In this document: piece after piece, positions 42,616 through 51,074 of the stretch | Numbering within the stretch: the stretch's first letter is position 1 | How the letters are laid out: every line of letters begins with the position of its first letter | Assembly (NCBI RefSeq): GCF_017976235.1 | Contig: NZ_JACVHC010000005.1 | Coordinates: 310,001 to 374,000, forward strand | DNA: 64,000 nucleotides | From: Pseudomonas anatoliensis | GTDB taxonomy: Bacteria; Pseudomonadota; Gammaproteobacteria; Pseudomonadales; Pseudomonadaceae | Direction of reading: 5' to 3' | Notes under the pieces: model-generated | What the model was told of the DNA's origin: nothing | Seen by the model: only the letters and a program-made list of their open reading frames with translations | Databases searched by the model: none | Translations under genes and position numbers: made by a program

Positions 42616-43884
42616 TTAGCCGTTGAACACGTCATCCACGCTTTTCAGCGGGTAGTTCTTCGGATACGGCAGGGTTGCCACACCAGTCTCGATTGCGGCT
42701 TTGGCCACAGCGTCGGAGATCAGGGTGATCAGGCGCTTGTCCATTGGCTTCGGAATGATGTACTCACGGCCGAATTCCAGCGGAGCACCACCGTAGGCAT
42801 CGCACACGTCCTGAGGCACTGGCAGTTTGGCCAGTTCGCGCAGGGCGTTGGCGGCAGCCACTTTCATTTCTTCGTTGATGCGCTTGGCGCGAACGTCCAG
42901 GGCACCGCGGAAGATGAACGGGAAGCCCAGAACGTTGTTGACCTGGTTCGGGTAGTCCGAACGGCCGGTCGCCATGATCACGTCGCTACGGGTGGCGTGA
43001 GCCAGTTCCGGGGAGATTTCCGGATCCGGGTTCGAGCACGCGAACACGATCGGGTTTGCCGCCATCGACAGCAGGCCTTCAGCGCTCAGCAGGTTCGGAC
43101 CGGACAGGCCGACGAATACGTCAGCGCCTTGCAGAGCATCAGCCAAGGTGCGTTTTTCAGTAGCGTGGGCGAACACGGCTTTGTACTGGTTCAGGTCGTC
43201 ACGGCCGGAGTGGATCACGCCGGTACGGTCAACCATGAAGATGTTTTCGATGCTTGCGCCCATGCTCACCAGCAACTTCATGCAGGAGATGGCGGCAGCG
43301 CCTGCGCCCAGGCAAACGATCTTCGCTTCCGGCAGGGTTTTGCCAGCGATTTCCAGGGCGTTGATCATGCCCGCAGCGGTCACGATTGCGGTGCCGTGCT
43401 GGTCATCGTGGAATACCGGAATGTCGCACTGCTCGATCAGAGCACGTTCGATCTCAAAGCACTCAGGGGCCTTGATGTCTTCCAGGTTGATGCCACCGAA
43501 GGTGATGGAGATACGCTTGACGGTGTCGATGAAGGCTTGCGGGCTTTCGGAGTCGACTTCGATGTCGAAAACGTCGATGCCGGCAAAGCGCTTGAACAGC
43601 ACGCCTTTACCTTCCATGACTGGCTTGGAAGCCAATGGGCCGAGGTTACCCAGGCCGAGAATCGCGGTGCCATCGGAAATGACTGCAACCAGGTTGCCCT
43701 TGCCGGTGTACTTGTAGGCCAGTTCAGGATCGCGAGCGATCTCGCGCACTGGTTCAGCTACGCCGGGGCTGTAGGCCAGCGACAGGTCGCGGGCGGTAGC
43801 AGTGGCCTTGGTGAGCTCGACACTCAGCTTCCCTGGACGAGGATGAGCATGGTATTCGAGAGCGGCAGTTTTCAGATCAGACAT
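42616..43884 (-). CDS. maeB: NADP-dependent malic enzyme
   Basis: A 422-residue enzyme that oxidatively decarboxylates malate to pyruvate, yielding NADPH. The N-terminal malic domain has the SLAYSPGVAEPVREI tyrosine motif and a catalytic lysine in LGNLGPLASKPVMEGK; the metal-binding region is FGGINLEDIKAPECFEIE; the NADP-binding Rossmann motif is LGAGAAAISCM. It lacks the C-terminal phosphotransacetylase-like domain found on the long MaeB of enteric bacteria, so it is the short form usual in pseudomonads. Confidence 0.93.
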   Translation of the reverse strand: MSDLKTAALEYHAHPRPGKLSVELTKATATARDLSLAYSPGVAEPVREIARDPELAYKYTGKGNLVAVISDGTAILGLGNLGPLASKPVMEGKGVLFKRFAGIDVFDIEVDSESPQAFIDTVKRISITFGGINLEDIKAPECFEIERALIEQCDIPVFHDDQHGTAIVTAAGMINALEIAGKTLPEAKIVCLGAGAAAISCMKLLVSMGASIENIFMVDRTGVIHSGRDDLNQYKAVFAHATEKRTLADALQGADVFVGLSGPNLLSAEGLLSMAANPIVFACSNPDPEISPELAHATRSDVIMATGRSDYPNQVNNVLGFPFIFRGALDVRAKRINEEMKVAAANALRELAKLPVPQDVCDAYGGAPLEFGREYIIPKPMDKRLITLISDAVAKAAIETGVATLPYPKNYPLKSVDDVFNG

Positions 43885-44068
43885 TTTGGCATTCCGCTTT
43901 TTTACTGTTGGACAGACTGGTCAGCGAGGATACGCGCCTCGCAAAGTCCCCACAAGACTGAGCGGTCACCCCTGTCAAGCGGCCTGCCCTACGACTTTGG
44001 GCCAAGAGCCACGGCGCACAAGGGCTTGACTGTTCACAATCGACAGAAAAAATGTCTACAATTTTTCT

Positions 44069-44881
44069 TCAGCGTGCGCTCTGCAGCATGGAAGGATCGG
44101 TCAGTGGCAGCAGCCAACGCGGTTGACCCGGTTTCAATCCGCCGCGTCGAGAACGATCGACCACCCAGCCACGCGCCTCGATTTGCTTGCCCTTCAGTGC
44201 TTGCAAGCGGGCATTGTCGAATTGTCCGACCAGATTGGGTGCAACGCGCAATACAAGCGAGTCCTGCAAATCGATCCAGATTCCACCGCGATTGCGTTGC
44301 ACTTTGCTCACACGACCACTGACCACGGCGAAACCCGAGCGCTGGATCTGCTCCGCTTTCAGTACAGGTGATCGCCGCCAGAGCCCTCGACCCGCCTGTC
44401 GCGCGTCGCGTTCAGCCGTTTGCTGACAGGCAACAAGATCGACATTCGGCGCCACCGCGACCTGAAAACCCAGGCCATCGGCGAGCATTTGTGCTTCGAG
44501 ATTAGCGCCGCTGGCGCTGTAGATATGAGCCAGCGTGCGGCCGTAATGGTCTTTGGACTCTTTGCCGGGAAGCACACCGACACGCCCGCCGCTGTCGGCC
44601 ACCAGCGTTTCCAGGCGTTTACGTGCAGCAACAGCGAATGGCTCGTCGCTGCGACCCTGCTTGCCGAGCTCAGGCGTATTGAGGCCGATCATCCGCACGC
44701 TGCGGCCGTCGCTCAGGCGCAAGGTGTCGCCATCGACCACGCGCTGCACGGCGATTTGCGTCAGTCCGACCGGTGCCGGGCAGTATGCAAGGGCGGTGGA
44801 AAGCCAAATCGCAGGCATAAAAAAGGCGCCCGCAAGGGACGCCTTTTTCAGCAGCGAGGAAAAGCCCACCGGGCTCTTCAA
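44069..44881 (-). CDS. Thermonuclease-family (SNase-like) exported nuclease
   Basis: A 270-residue protein (if the TTG at 44881 is used) with a signal peptide ending around LAYC. The SNase fold is seen in VQRVVDGDTLRL (metal-binding Asp), VRMIGLNTPELG (Arg and Glu of the active site) and YGRTLAHIY (second Arg), so it should be catalytic against nucleic acids. An extra C-terminal domain of about 80 residues follows. The ORF begins directly after rpmE, and its first 20 codons overlap two hairpins that look like the rpmE terminators. ATG 44818, just after the T-run, would remove the positively charged part of the signal peptide but is possible. Confidence 0.85.
   Translation of the reverse strand: MKSPVGFSSLLKKASLAGAFFMPAIWLSTALAYCPAPVGLTQIAVQRVVDGDTLRLSDGRSVRMIGLNTPELGKQGRSDEPFAVAARKRLETLVADSGGRVGVLPGKESKDHYGRTLAHIYSASGANLEAQMLADGLGFQVAVAPNVDLVACQQTAERDARQAGRGLWRRSPVLKAEQIQRSGFAVVSGRVSKVQRNRGGIWIDLQDSLVLRVAPNLVGQFDNARLQALKGKQIEARGWVVDRSRRGGLKPGQPRWLLPLTDPSMLQSAR
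44819..44848 (-). terminator. Rho-independent terminator of rpmE, inside the nuclease gene
   Basis: On the minus strand the stem GGCGTCCC/GGGCGCC with a TTGC-type loop and one bulged base is followed by six T. It lies 36 bases after the rpmE stop and is within the 5' codons of the thermonuclease frame. Confidence 0.8.
44858..44878 (-). terminator. Small upstream hairpin after rpmE
   Basis: On the minus strand AGCCC-GGT-GGGCT is followed by four T, five bases after the rpmE stop. It could be the first of two tandem termination hairpins. It also overlaps the start of the nuclease frame. Confidence 0.5.
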
Positions 44882-44883
44882 CC

Positions 44884-45111
44884 TTACTCTGCAGCAGCAG
44901 GTTTCTTGCCGAAAGCACCGAAACGGTCTGCGAAGCGCTGAACGCGGCCGCCAGTGTCCAGAGTCTTTTGCTTACCGGTGTAGAACGGGTGGCATTCGTT
45001 GCAAACGTCGATTGGCAGAGCTTTGCCGAAAGTCGAACGGGTTTCAAACTTGTTGCCACAGCTGCAGGTAACAGCGATGACTGGGTAATTCGGGTGGATA
45101 TCAGCTTTCAT
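44884..45111 (-). CDS. rpmE: 50S ribosomal protein L31 (zinc-binding type)
   Basis: A 75-residue ribosomal protein that bridges the subunits. The start MKADIHPNYP at 45111 is family-typical; the frame is open up to 45165 but the extension is not conserved-looking. Two CxC/CxxC pairs (CSCG and CNECHPFYTG) make it the zinc-containing C+ form. Gene order next to priA on the opposite strand is usual for pseudomonads. Confidence 0.95.
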   Translation of the reverse strand: MKADIHPNYPVIAVTCSCGNKFETRSTFGKALPIDVCNECHPFYTGKQKTLDTGGRVQRFADRFGAFGKKPAAAE

Positions 45112-45260
45112 GGTGTCTTCCTCAGCTAGCGTGCCGCCATCCAACACTATTGTTGAATACCGCACGTAATTAGGCCGCGGATTCTACCAGACCTTTGCAA
45201 TCACGCAAGCTGTCACTGAGACCGACCGTCTGCTAGGCTCCCGACCCAATACGCGATCCC

Positions 45261-45353
45261 CTTGTAGGAGTGAGCCTGCTCGCGATAGCGGTCGGCCACC
45301 CGACATTTATGTCGTCTGACACACCGCTATCGCGAGCAGGCCCACTCCTACAG
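45261..45353. repeat. Inverted REP pair (GAGCCTGCTCGCGAT family)
   Basis: Arms 45261-45291 and 45323-45353 are reverse complements with the core gagcctgctcgcgatagcg. The pair lies between the divergent rpmE and priA genes, close to the priA start, which is unusual because REPs normally follow genes. Confidence 0.9.
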
Positions 45354-45403
45354 GGTTATGTGCCTGTTCCCTTTTTACCGCCTGTTGATCGAGATCCCCC
45401 CGC

Positions 45404-47623
45404 GTGCCCGACGCCATTTTGCGCCTCGCCCTGCCTTCGCCTTTGCGCCGCCTGTTCGACTATCGAGCGCCGGCCGGCGTGCTGCGCGAGCAGTTGCAAC
45501 CAGGTATGCGCCTGCGGGTACCTTTCGGCCGACGCGAGATGATCGGGATTCTGGTGGAGGTGACTGACACCAGCGAAGTGCCGGTGGAGAAACTCAAACC
45601 GGCGCTGGCCCTGCTCGATGCCACTCCGCCGCTGCCACCGGCGCTGTTCAAGCTGTGCCTGTGGACATCCCAGTATTATCAGCACAGCCTCGGCGACACC
45701 TTGAGCTGGGCGCTGCCGGTGCTACTGCGTCAGGGTGAACTGGCCGAAGCCCGGCAGGAGCGTTTCTGGTCGGTCATGCCGGGCGCCAGCGTCGATGATC
45801 CGCGCATCGCCCGTGCACCGCGGCAGCGTGAAGCTTTGACCACACTGGCCCAACACCCTCACGGTGTCGCCCATCAATTGCTGAGCAAATTGATGCTGAG
45901 CAAGGACAGTCTCGATCTGCTGCTGGCGAAAAATCTGGTACAGGTGGAAATCCGCCGCCATGCACCCGGCGCACGCCATGAACATTGGCTGGCGCAACCG
46001 GAGTTGCCGCTCAACACCGAGCAGCGCGCCGCGTATGAGGCGATTCGCGCAGGCTTCGACAGTTATCACGCGTTCCTGCTGGCTGGCGTCACCGGCAGCG
46101 GCAAAACCGAAGTCTATTTGCAACTGATCCGCGAAACCCTCGAGGCCGGCAAACAGGCGCTGGTGCTGATCCCGGAGATCAACCTCGGTCCGCAGACGCT
46201 GGCGCGCTTCGAACAACGTTTCAACGCACGGATCGCCCTGATCCACTCGGCCGTCAACGATCGCGAGCGCCTCGAGGCCTGGCTCGCCGCCCGCGACGGC
46301 GAGGCCGACATTATTATCGGCACCCGCTCGGCACTGTTCACCCCGATGAAGAATCCGGGGTTGATCATCATCGACGAAGAACACGACGGCTCCTATAAAC
46401 AGCAGGAAGGCTTGCGCTACCACGCCCGTGATCTGGCGCTGGTGCGCGCACGACAGGAAAACATCCCGATCGTCCTCGGCTCCGCCACGCCTTCGCTGGA
46501 AAGCCTGCACAACGCCTACACCGGCCGTTATGGCCTGCTACGCCTGAACGAGCGGGCCGGCGGTGCCAAGCAACCGCGCTTCCTGCGTCTGGATGTGAAA
46601 AGCCGCCCACTCGACAGCGGGATTTCCGGGCCGATGCAGCAAGCCATTGGCCAGACCCTGGCAAATGGGCAACAGGTGCTGGTATTTCTCAACCGTCGCG
46701 GTTTTGCACCAACGCTGCTTTGTCACGATTGCGGCTGGATGTCTGAATGTTCGCGCTGCGATGCGCGGATGACCGTGCACCAGCGCCACGGCGAACTGCG
46801 CTGCCACCACTGCGGCTACGTCGAGCGCACGCCGCGCCAGTGCCCGAAGTGCAACAAGGTCGATCTGCGCCCGGTCGGCGCCGGTACCGAGCGCGCAGAG
46901 GAACGCCTGGCGATTCTGTTCCCGGATTACCCGGTGCTGCGGGTCGACCGCGACAGCACTTCGCGCAAGGACGCGATGAATCAGCTGTTCGCGACGATCC
47001 AGAAGGGCCAGCCATGCATTCTGGTCGGCACGCAGATGTTGGCCAAGGGGCACCATTTTCCGCGGGTGACGCTGGTGTCGATTCTCGATGCCGACGGTGG
47101 CTTGTTCTCCGGCGACTTCCGCGCCAGCGAGCGCATGGCGCAGTTGATCGTGCAGGTCGCCGGACGCGCCGGCCGGGCGGAAGAGCCGGGCAAGGTGATC
47201 ATTCAGACCCACCTCGCCGACCATCCTTTATTGGTGCAACTGACCGAACAGGGTTATTTCGCCTTTGCCGAACAAGCCTTGAGCGAGCGCCGCGCCGCCG
47301 GTCTGCCGCCATTCGCGCATTTGGCGCTGTTGCGTGCCGAAGCGCATAAACCGGGGCAGGCCGAGGGTTTTCTCGATGAGGCGTGCAGCGAGGCCGAGCG
47401 TTTACTGGTCGAGCAGGGGCTGAACGGGATTGAACTGCTTGGGCCGGTGCCGGCGCCGATGGAGCGGCGCGCTGGGCGTTATCGCGCGCAGTTGCTGTTG
47501 CAGGCGACGGCGCGGGCACCGCTGCACCGGCTGCTGGCCAGTTGGTTGCTGGTCCTGGAGCAGATGCCGAGCGGGCGGGCGGTGCGATGGTCGCTGGACG
47601 TTGATCCCGTCGACTTGTATTGA
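45404..47623 (+). CDS. priA: Primosomal protein N' (replication restart helicase)
   Basis: A 739-residue superfamily 2 helicase that reloads the replisome at stalled forks. The N-terminal DNA-binding region is followed by Walker A GVTGSGKTEVY, DEEH box IIIDEEHDGSYK, GSATPSLES (motif III), and the two zinc clusters in CHDCGWMSECSRC and CHHCGYVERTPRQCPKC. Length is typical. The start is GTG (GTGCCCGACGCC). Confidence 0.96.
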   Translation: MPDAILRLALPSPLRRLFDYRAPAGVLREQLQPGMRLRVPFGRREMIGILVEVTDTSEVPVEKLKPALALLDATPPLPPALFKLCLWTSQYYQHSLGDTLSWALPVLLRQGELAEARQERFWSVMPGASVDDPRIARAPRQREALTTLAQHPHGVAHQLLSKLMLSKDSLDLLLAKNLVQVEIRRHAPGARHEHWLAQPELPLNTEQRAAYEAIRAGFDSYHAFLLAGVTGSGKTEVYLQLIRETLEAGKQALVLIPEINLGPQTLARFEQRFNARIALIHSAVNDRERLEAWLAARDGEADIIIGTRSALFTPMKNPGLIIIDEEHDGSYKQQEGLRYHARDLALVRARQENIPIVLGSATPSLESLHNAYTGRYGLLRLNERAGGAKQPRFLRLDVKSRPLDSGISGPMQQAIGQTLANGQQVLVFLNRRGFAPTLLCHDCGWMSECSRCDARMTVHQRHGELRCHHCGYVERTPRQCPKCNKVDLRPVGAGTERAEERLAILFPDYPVLRVDRDSTSRKDAMNQLFATIQKGQPCILVGTQMLAKGHHFPRVTLVSILDADGGLFSGDFRASERMAQLIVQVAGRAGRAEEPGKVIIQTHLADHPLLVQLTEQGYFAFAEQALSERRAAGLPPFAHLALLRAEAHKPGQAEGFLDEACSEAERLLVEQGLNGIELLGPVPAPMERRAGRYRAQLLLQATARAPLHRLLASWLLVLEQMPSGRAVRWSLDVDPVDLY

Positions 47624-47714
47624 AGATCAAGAGATCGCAGCCTGCGCCAGCTCCTACAGTGAAATGCGATTCCCTGTGTAGGAGCTGCCGCAGGCTGCGA
47701 TCTTTTGATCTTAA
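47624..47714. repeat. Inverted REP pair (GTAGGAGCTGCCG family)
   Basis: Arms at about 47624-47658 and 47677-47712 directly follow the priA stop and precede argS. Both keep the aggctgcgatctttt or its complement, the left one with small changes. Confidence 0.9.
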
Positions 47715-47836
47715 TGTCACCACATATCCATAAGCTGCCTGCTAAGGTTGGCAAGCCCGTCTTCGCAACGGATAATGCCCAGTTTTTCCACCCGCGCATC
47801 GATGCGCCGCCGCGCTTGCGGTCGAAAGAGAAGACC

Positions 47837-49573
47837 ATGAAAGACACCATTCGCCAGCTGATCCAACAAGCCCTCACCCAACTCGTCAACGAAGGTGTGT
47901 TGCCTGAAGGCCTGTCGCCGGCGATTCAGGTGGAGAACGCTCGTGACAAGACTCACGGCGACTTCGCCAGCAACATCGCGATGATGCTGGCCAAGCCTGC
48001 AGGCATGAAGCCGCGCGATCTGGCGGAAAAAATCATCGCTGCGCTGCCCGCCGACGAAAACGTCACCAAGGCCGAAATCGCCGGCCCGGGCTTCATCAAC
48101 TTCTTCCAGAACACTCAGGCGCTGGCTTCGCGACTCGACGCTGCCTTGGCCGACGCCCATGTCGGGGTGCGCAAGGCAGGTCCTGCGCAGCGCACCGTGG
48201 TCGACCTGTCTGCGCCGAACCTGGCCAAAGAGATGCACGTCGGCCACTTGCGCTCGACCATCATTGGCGATGGTGTGGCACGCGTGCTCGAGTTTCTCGG
48301 CGACGAAGTGATCCGTCAGAACCACGTCGGCGACTGGGGCACCCAGTTCGGCATGCTGATGGCCTATCTGCAAGAGAACCCGATCACCAGCGACGAGTTG
48401 TCGGACCTGGAAAACTTCTACCGCGCCGCCAAGCAGCGTTTCGACGAGTCCGCCGAATTCGCCGACCGCGCCCGTGGTCTGGTGGTCAAGTTGCAGGCCG
48501 GCGACGCCGAGTGTCTGGCGCTGTGGACCAAGTTCAAGGACATCTCGCTGTCGCACTGCCAGAAGATCTACGAGCTGCTCAACGTCAAACTGACCATGGC
48601 CGACGTGATGGGCGAAAGCGCCTACAACGACGACCTGATCAATGTGGTCAACGACCTGAAAGCGGCCGGCATGCTGGTCGAGAGCAACGGCGCCCAGTGC
48701 GTGTTCCTCGATGAGTTCAAGAATGCCGACGGCGACCCGCTGCCGGTGATCATCGTCAAGGCTGACGGCGGTTATCTCTACGCCACCACAGACCTGGCGG
48801 CCGTGCGCTATCGCAGCGGCAAACTGAAAGCCGACCGTGCGTTGTACTTCGTCGATCAACGTCAGGCCCTGCACTTCCAGCAAGTGTTTGCCGTGGCGCG
48901 CAAGGCCGGTTTCGTGACCCATCCGATGGAAATGGAGCACATGGGCTTCGGCACCATGAACGGCGCCGATGGCCGTCCGTTCAAAACCCGTGACGGCGGC
49001 ACCGTGAAGCTGATCGATCTGCTGACCGAGGCTCAGGATCGCGCCTACAACCTGGTGAAAGAGAAGAACCCGGAGCTTGCCGAAGACGAGCTGCGCAACA
49101 TCGCCAAGGTCGTCGGCATCGGTGCGGTGAAATACGCCGATCTGTCGAAACACCGCACCAGCGACTACAGCTTCAACTTCGACTTGATGCTGAACTTTGA
49201 AGGCAACACCGCGCCGTATCTGCTCTACGCCTACACCCGTGTGGCCGGTGTATTCCGCAAACTGGGCAAGGACTTCAGCGAAGTCGACGGCCAGATCGTC
49301 CTCGAAGCGGCACACGAACATGAGCTCGCAGCGAAGCTGGCGCAGTTCGGCGAAGTGTTGAACAACGTGTCCGATAAAGGCACGCCGCACATTCTTTGCA
49401 CCTACCTGTACGACGTCGCCGGCCTGTTCTCGAGCTTCTACGAGAACTGCCCGATCCTCGCCGCCGAAACCCCGGCTCAGATGCAGAGCCGTCTGCGTCT
49501 GGCCGCGTTGACCGGTCGCACCCTCAAGCAAGGCCTGGAGCTGTTGGGTCTGGAAACTCTGGAGCGTATGTAA
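47837..49573 (+). CDS. argS: Arginyl-tRNA synthetase
   Basis: A 578-residue class I synthetase that charges tRNA-Arg. The HIGH-type motif is HVGH in LAKEMHVGHLRSTI, preceded by the N-terminal additional domain (Arg-tRNA-synt-N) at residues about 5-90; the DALR anticodon-binding domain is C-terminal. The ATG at 47837 follows AAAGAGAAG and fits the family start; the open frame from 47705 lies in the REP. Confidence 0.97.
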   Translation: MKDTIRQLIQQALTQLVNEGVLPEGLSPAIQVENARDKTHGDFASNIAMMLAKPAGMKPRDLAEKIIAALPADENVTKAEIAGPGFINFFQNTQALASRLDAALADAHVGVRKAGPAQRTVVDLSAPNLAKEMHVGHLRSTIIGDGVARVLEFLGDEVIRQNHVGDWGTQFGMLMAYLQENPITSDELSDLENFYRAAKQRFDESAEFADRARGLVVKLQAGDAECLALWTKFKDISLSHCQKIYELLNVKLTMADVMGESAYNDDLINVVNDLKAAGMLVESNGAQCVFLDEFKNADGDPLPVIIVKADGGYLYATTDLAAVRYRSGKLKADRALYFVDQRQALHFQQVFAVARKAGFVTHPMEMEHMGFGTMNGADGRPFKTRDGGTVKLIDLLTEAQDRAYNLVKEKNPELAEDELRNIAKVVGIGAVKYADLSKHRTSDYSFNFDLMLNFEGNTAPYLLYAYTRVAGVFRKLGKDFSEVDGQIVLEAAHEHELAAKLAQFGEVLNNVSDKGTPHILCTYLYDVAGLFSSFYENCPILAAETPAQMQSRLRLAALTGRTLKQGLELLGLETLERM

Positions 49574-49574
49574 G

Positions 49575-50270
49575 TTGGCTGCCAAGAAAAAACCTGCACC
49601 CAAACGTGGCGCCAGCCGTTATCAGGCGCCTGCGAAGCAGCCGATTCCGGGCTGGCTGTGGATGGCCATCGGCCTGACGGTCGGTGCGTTCATCGTGTTC
49701 CTGATGAAGCTGGAGCCTGGCAAGGGCAGCGACACGGTCAAGCGCGAGAAGGTCGAGCAACAGCAAAAAGCGAAAATCGCCGAGGCCAACAAGACCCCGC
49801 CGAGCCCGACACAACCGGTGAAGCCGAAGTACGACTTCTACACTTTGCTGCCGGAATCGGAAGTGATCGTGCCGGCGGATGCCGTACCGGAGAAAACCCT
49901 GCCGACGCCGCAAGTGCCGACCACACCGGTGACCCCGGCGGAAGCAGCAAAAATCGACACTGCGCGGGCTCAGGCAGCACTGGCGGGCATTACCCCGCCG
50001 CCGGCACCTCCGGTGAAAGCAGCGCCGGTGACCAAATTCTTCCTCCAGGCCGGTTCGTTCCGCAAAGAGGCAGATGCGGACAAGGTTCGTGCGCAGATCA
50101 TTTTGCTCGGCCAGGCGGTTGCGGTTGAGTCGGGCACGGTGAAGGATGAAACCTGGTATCGCGTACTGGTCGGCCCGTTCAGCAACCGTGAACAGCTGAC
50201 CACGGCGCAGAAACAACTGGCCGGCAGCGGTTTTAGCAACCTGTTGTTACAACAACGCCAGAGCCGCTGA
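49575..50270 (+). CDS. SPOR-domain protein, FtsN-like
   Basis: A 231-residue bitopic protein: a short basic cytoplasmic tail (AAKKKPAPKRGASR), a membrane helix at about 27-44, a Lys/Pro-rich linker with TPPSPTQPVKPK, and a C-terminal SPOR domain (about 152-228) with FFLQAGSFRKEADADK and WYRVLVGPFSNREQL. It is probably a divisome protein like FtsN, which binds septal glycan. It begins with TTG one base after the argS stop, so is co-transcribed with argS, a common order in the genus. Confidence 0.85.
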   Translation: MAAKKKPAPKRGASRYQAPAKQPIPGWLWMAIGLTVGAFIVFLMKLEPGKGSDTVKREKVEQQQKAKIAEANKTPPSPTQPVKPKYDFYTLLPESEVIVPADAVPEKTLPTPQVPTTPVTPAEAAKIDTARAQAALAGITPPPAPPVKAAPVTKFFLQAGSFRKEADADKVRAQIILLGQAVAVESGTVKDETWYRVLVGPFSNREQLTTAQKQLAGSGFSNLLLQQRQSR

Positions 50271-50299
50271 TTTCCTCCCACACGGGCGCCACAAATCCC

Positions 50300-50386
50300 C
50301 TGTAGGAGCTGCCGAAGGCTGCGATCTTTTGATTTTGTTTCAGATCAAGATCAAAAGATCGCAGCCTTCGGCAGCTCCTGCAGGGG
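50300..50386. repeat. Inverted REP pair (GTAGGAGCTGCCG family)
   Basis: Nearly perfect arms around 50300-50333 and 50348-50386 with a 14-base spacer between genes for the SPOR protein and hslV. Confidence 0.92.
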
Positions 50387-50489
50387 GTCGCCGTTCGTCC
50401 CTCCACGCCCTCCCCGGTTGAAATCCTCTCCACCACCCCCATATGAATGGGCATAGGCATTTTCGCCCCGCTGCGTGGAGACTCTTCCC

Positions 50490-51026
50490 TTGACCACCAT
50501 CGTTTCAGTCCGCCGCCACGGCAAAGTCGTCATGGGCGGCGACGGCCAGGTTTCTCTCGGCAACACCGTGATGAAAGGCAACGCGAAGAAAGTTCGTCGC
50601 CTGTACCACGGCCAGGTCATCGCCGGTTTTGCCGGTGCCACCGCCGACGCCTTCACTTTGTTTGAACGCTTTGAAGGCCAGCTCGAGAAACATCAGGGCC
50701 ACCTGATCCGCGCCGCTGTCGAACTCGCCAAAGAATGGCGCACCGACCGCTCCCTCAGCCGCCTCGAAGCCATGCTCGCGGTCGCCAACAAAGACGCCTC
50801 CTTGATCATCACCGGCAACGGTGACGTGGTCGAACCGGAAAACGGCCTGATCGCCATGGGCTCCGGTGGCGGTTACGCCCAGGCTGCGGCCAGCGCGCTG
50901 CTGAAAAAGACCGATCTGTCGGCTCGCGAAATCGTCGAAACCGCACTCGGTATCGCCGCCGACATCTGTGTATTCACCAACCACACTCAGACCATTGAGG
51001 AGCAGGATCTCGCTGAAGAAGCCTGA
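50490..51026 (+). CDS. hslV: ATP-dependent protease subunit HslV
   Basis: A 178-residue threonine peptidase of the HslUV two-ring protease. The nucleophile is the threonine after the initiator Met (TTIVSVRR), and the GGDGQVSLGNTVMK block and the GSGGGYA turn are typical. The start is TTG at 50490 with GTGGAG nine bases upstream; the apparent GTG at 50475 is the ribosome-binding site itself, and it would block exposure of the Thr. Followed by hslU after 48 bases. Confidence 0.95.
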   Translation: MTTIVSVRRHGKVVMGGDGQVSLGNTVMKGNAKKVRRLYHGQVIAGFAGATADAFTLFERFEGQLEKHQGHLIRAAVELAKEWRTDRSLSRLEAMLAVANKDASLIITGNGDVVEPENGLIAMGSGGGYAQAAASALLKKTDLSAREIVETALGIAADICVFTNHTQTIEEQDLAEEA

Positions 51027-51074
51027 CTCGGCCCCGTGCCACGGCTTTTTTCTGCTTGAGGACCGCCAAAAATT

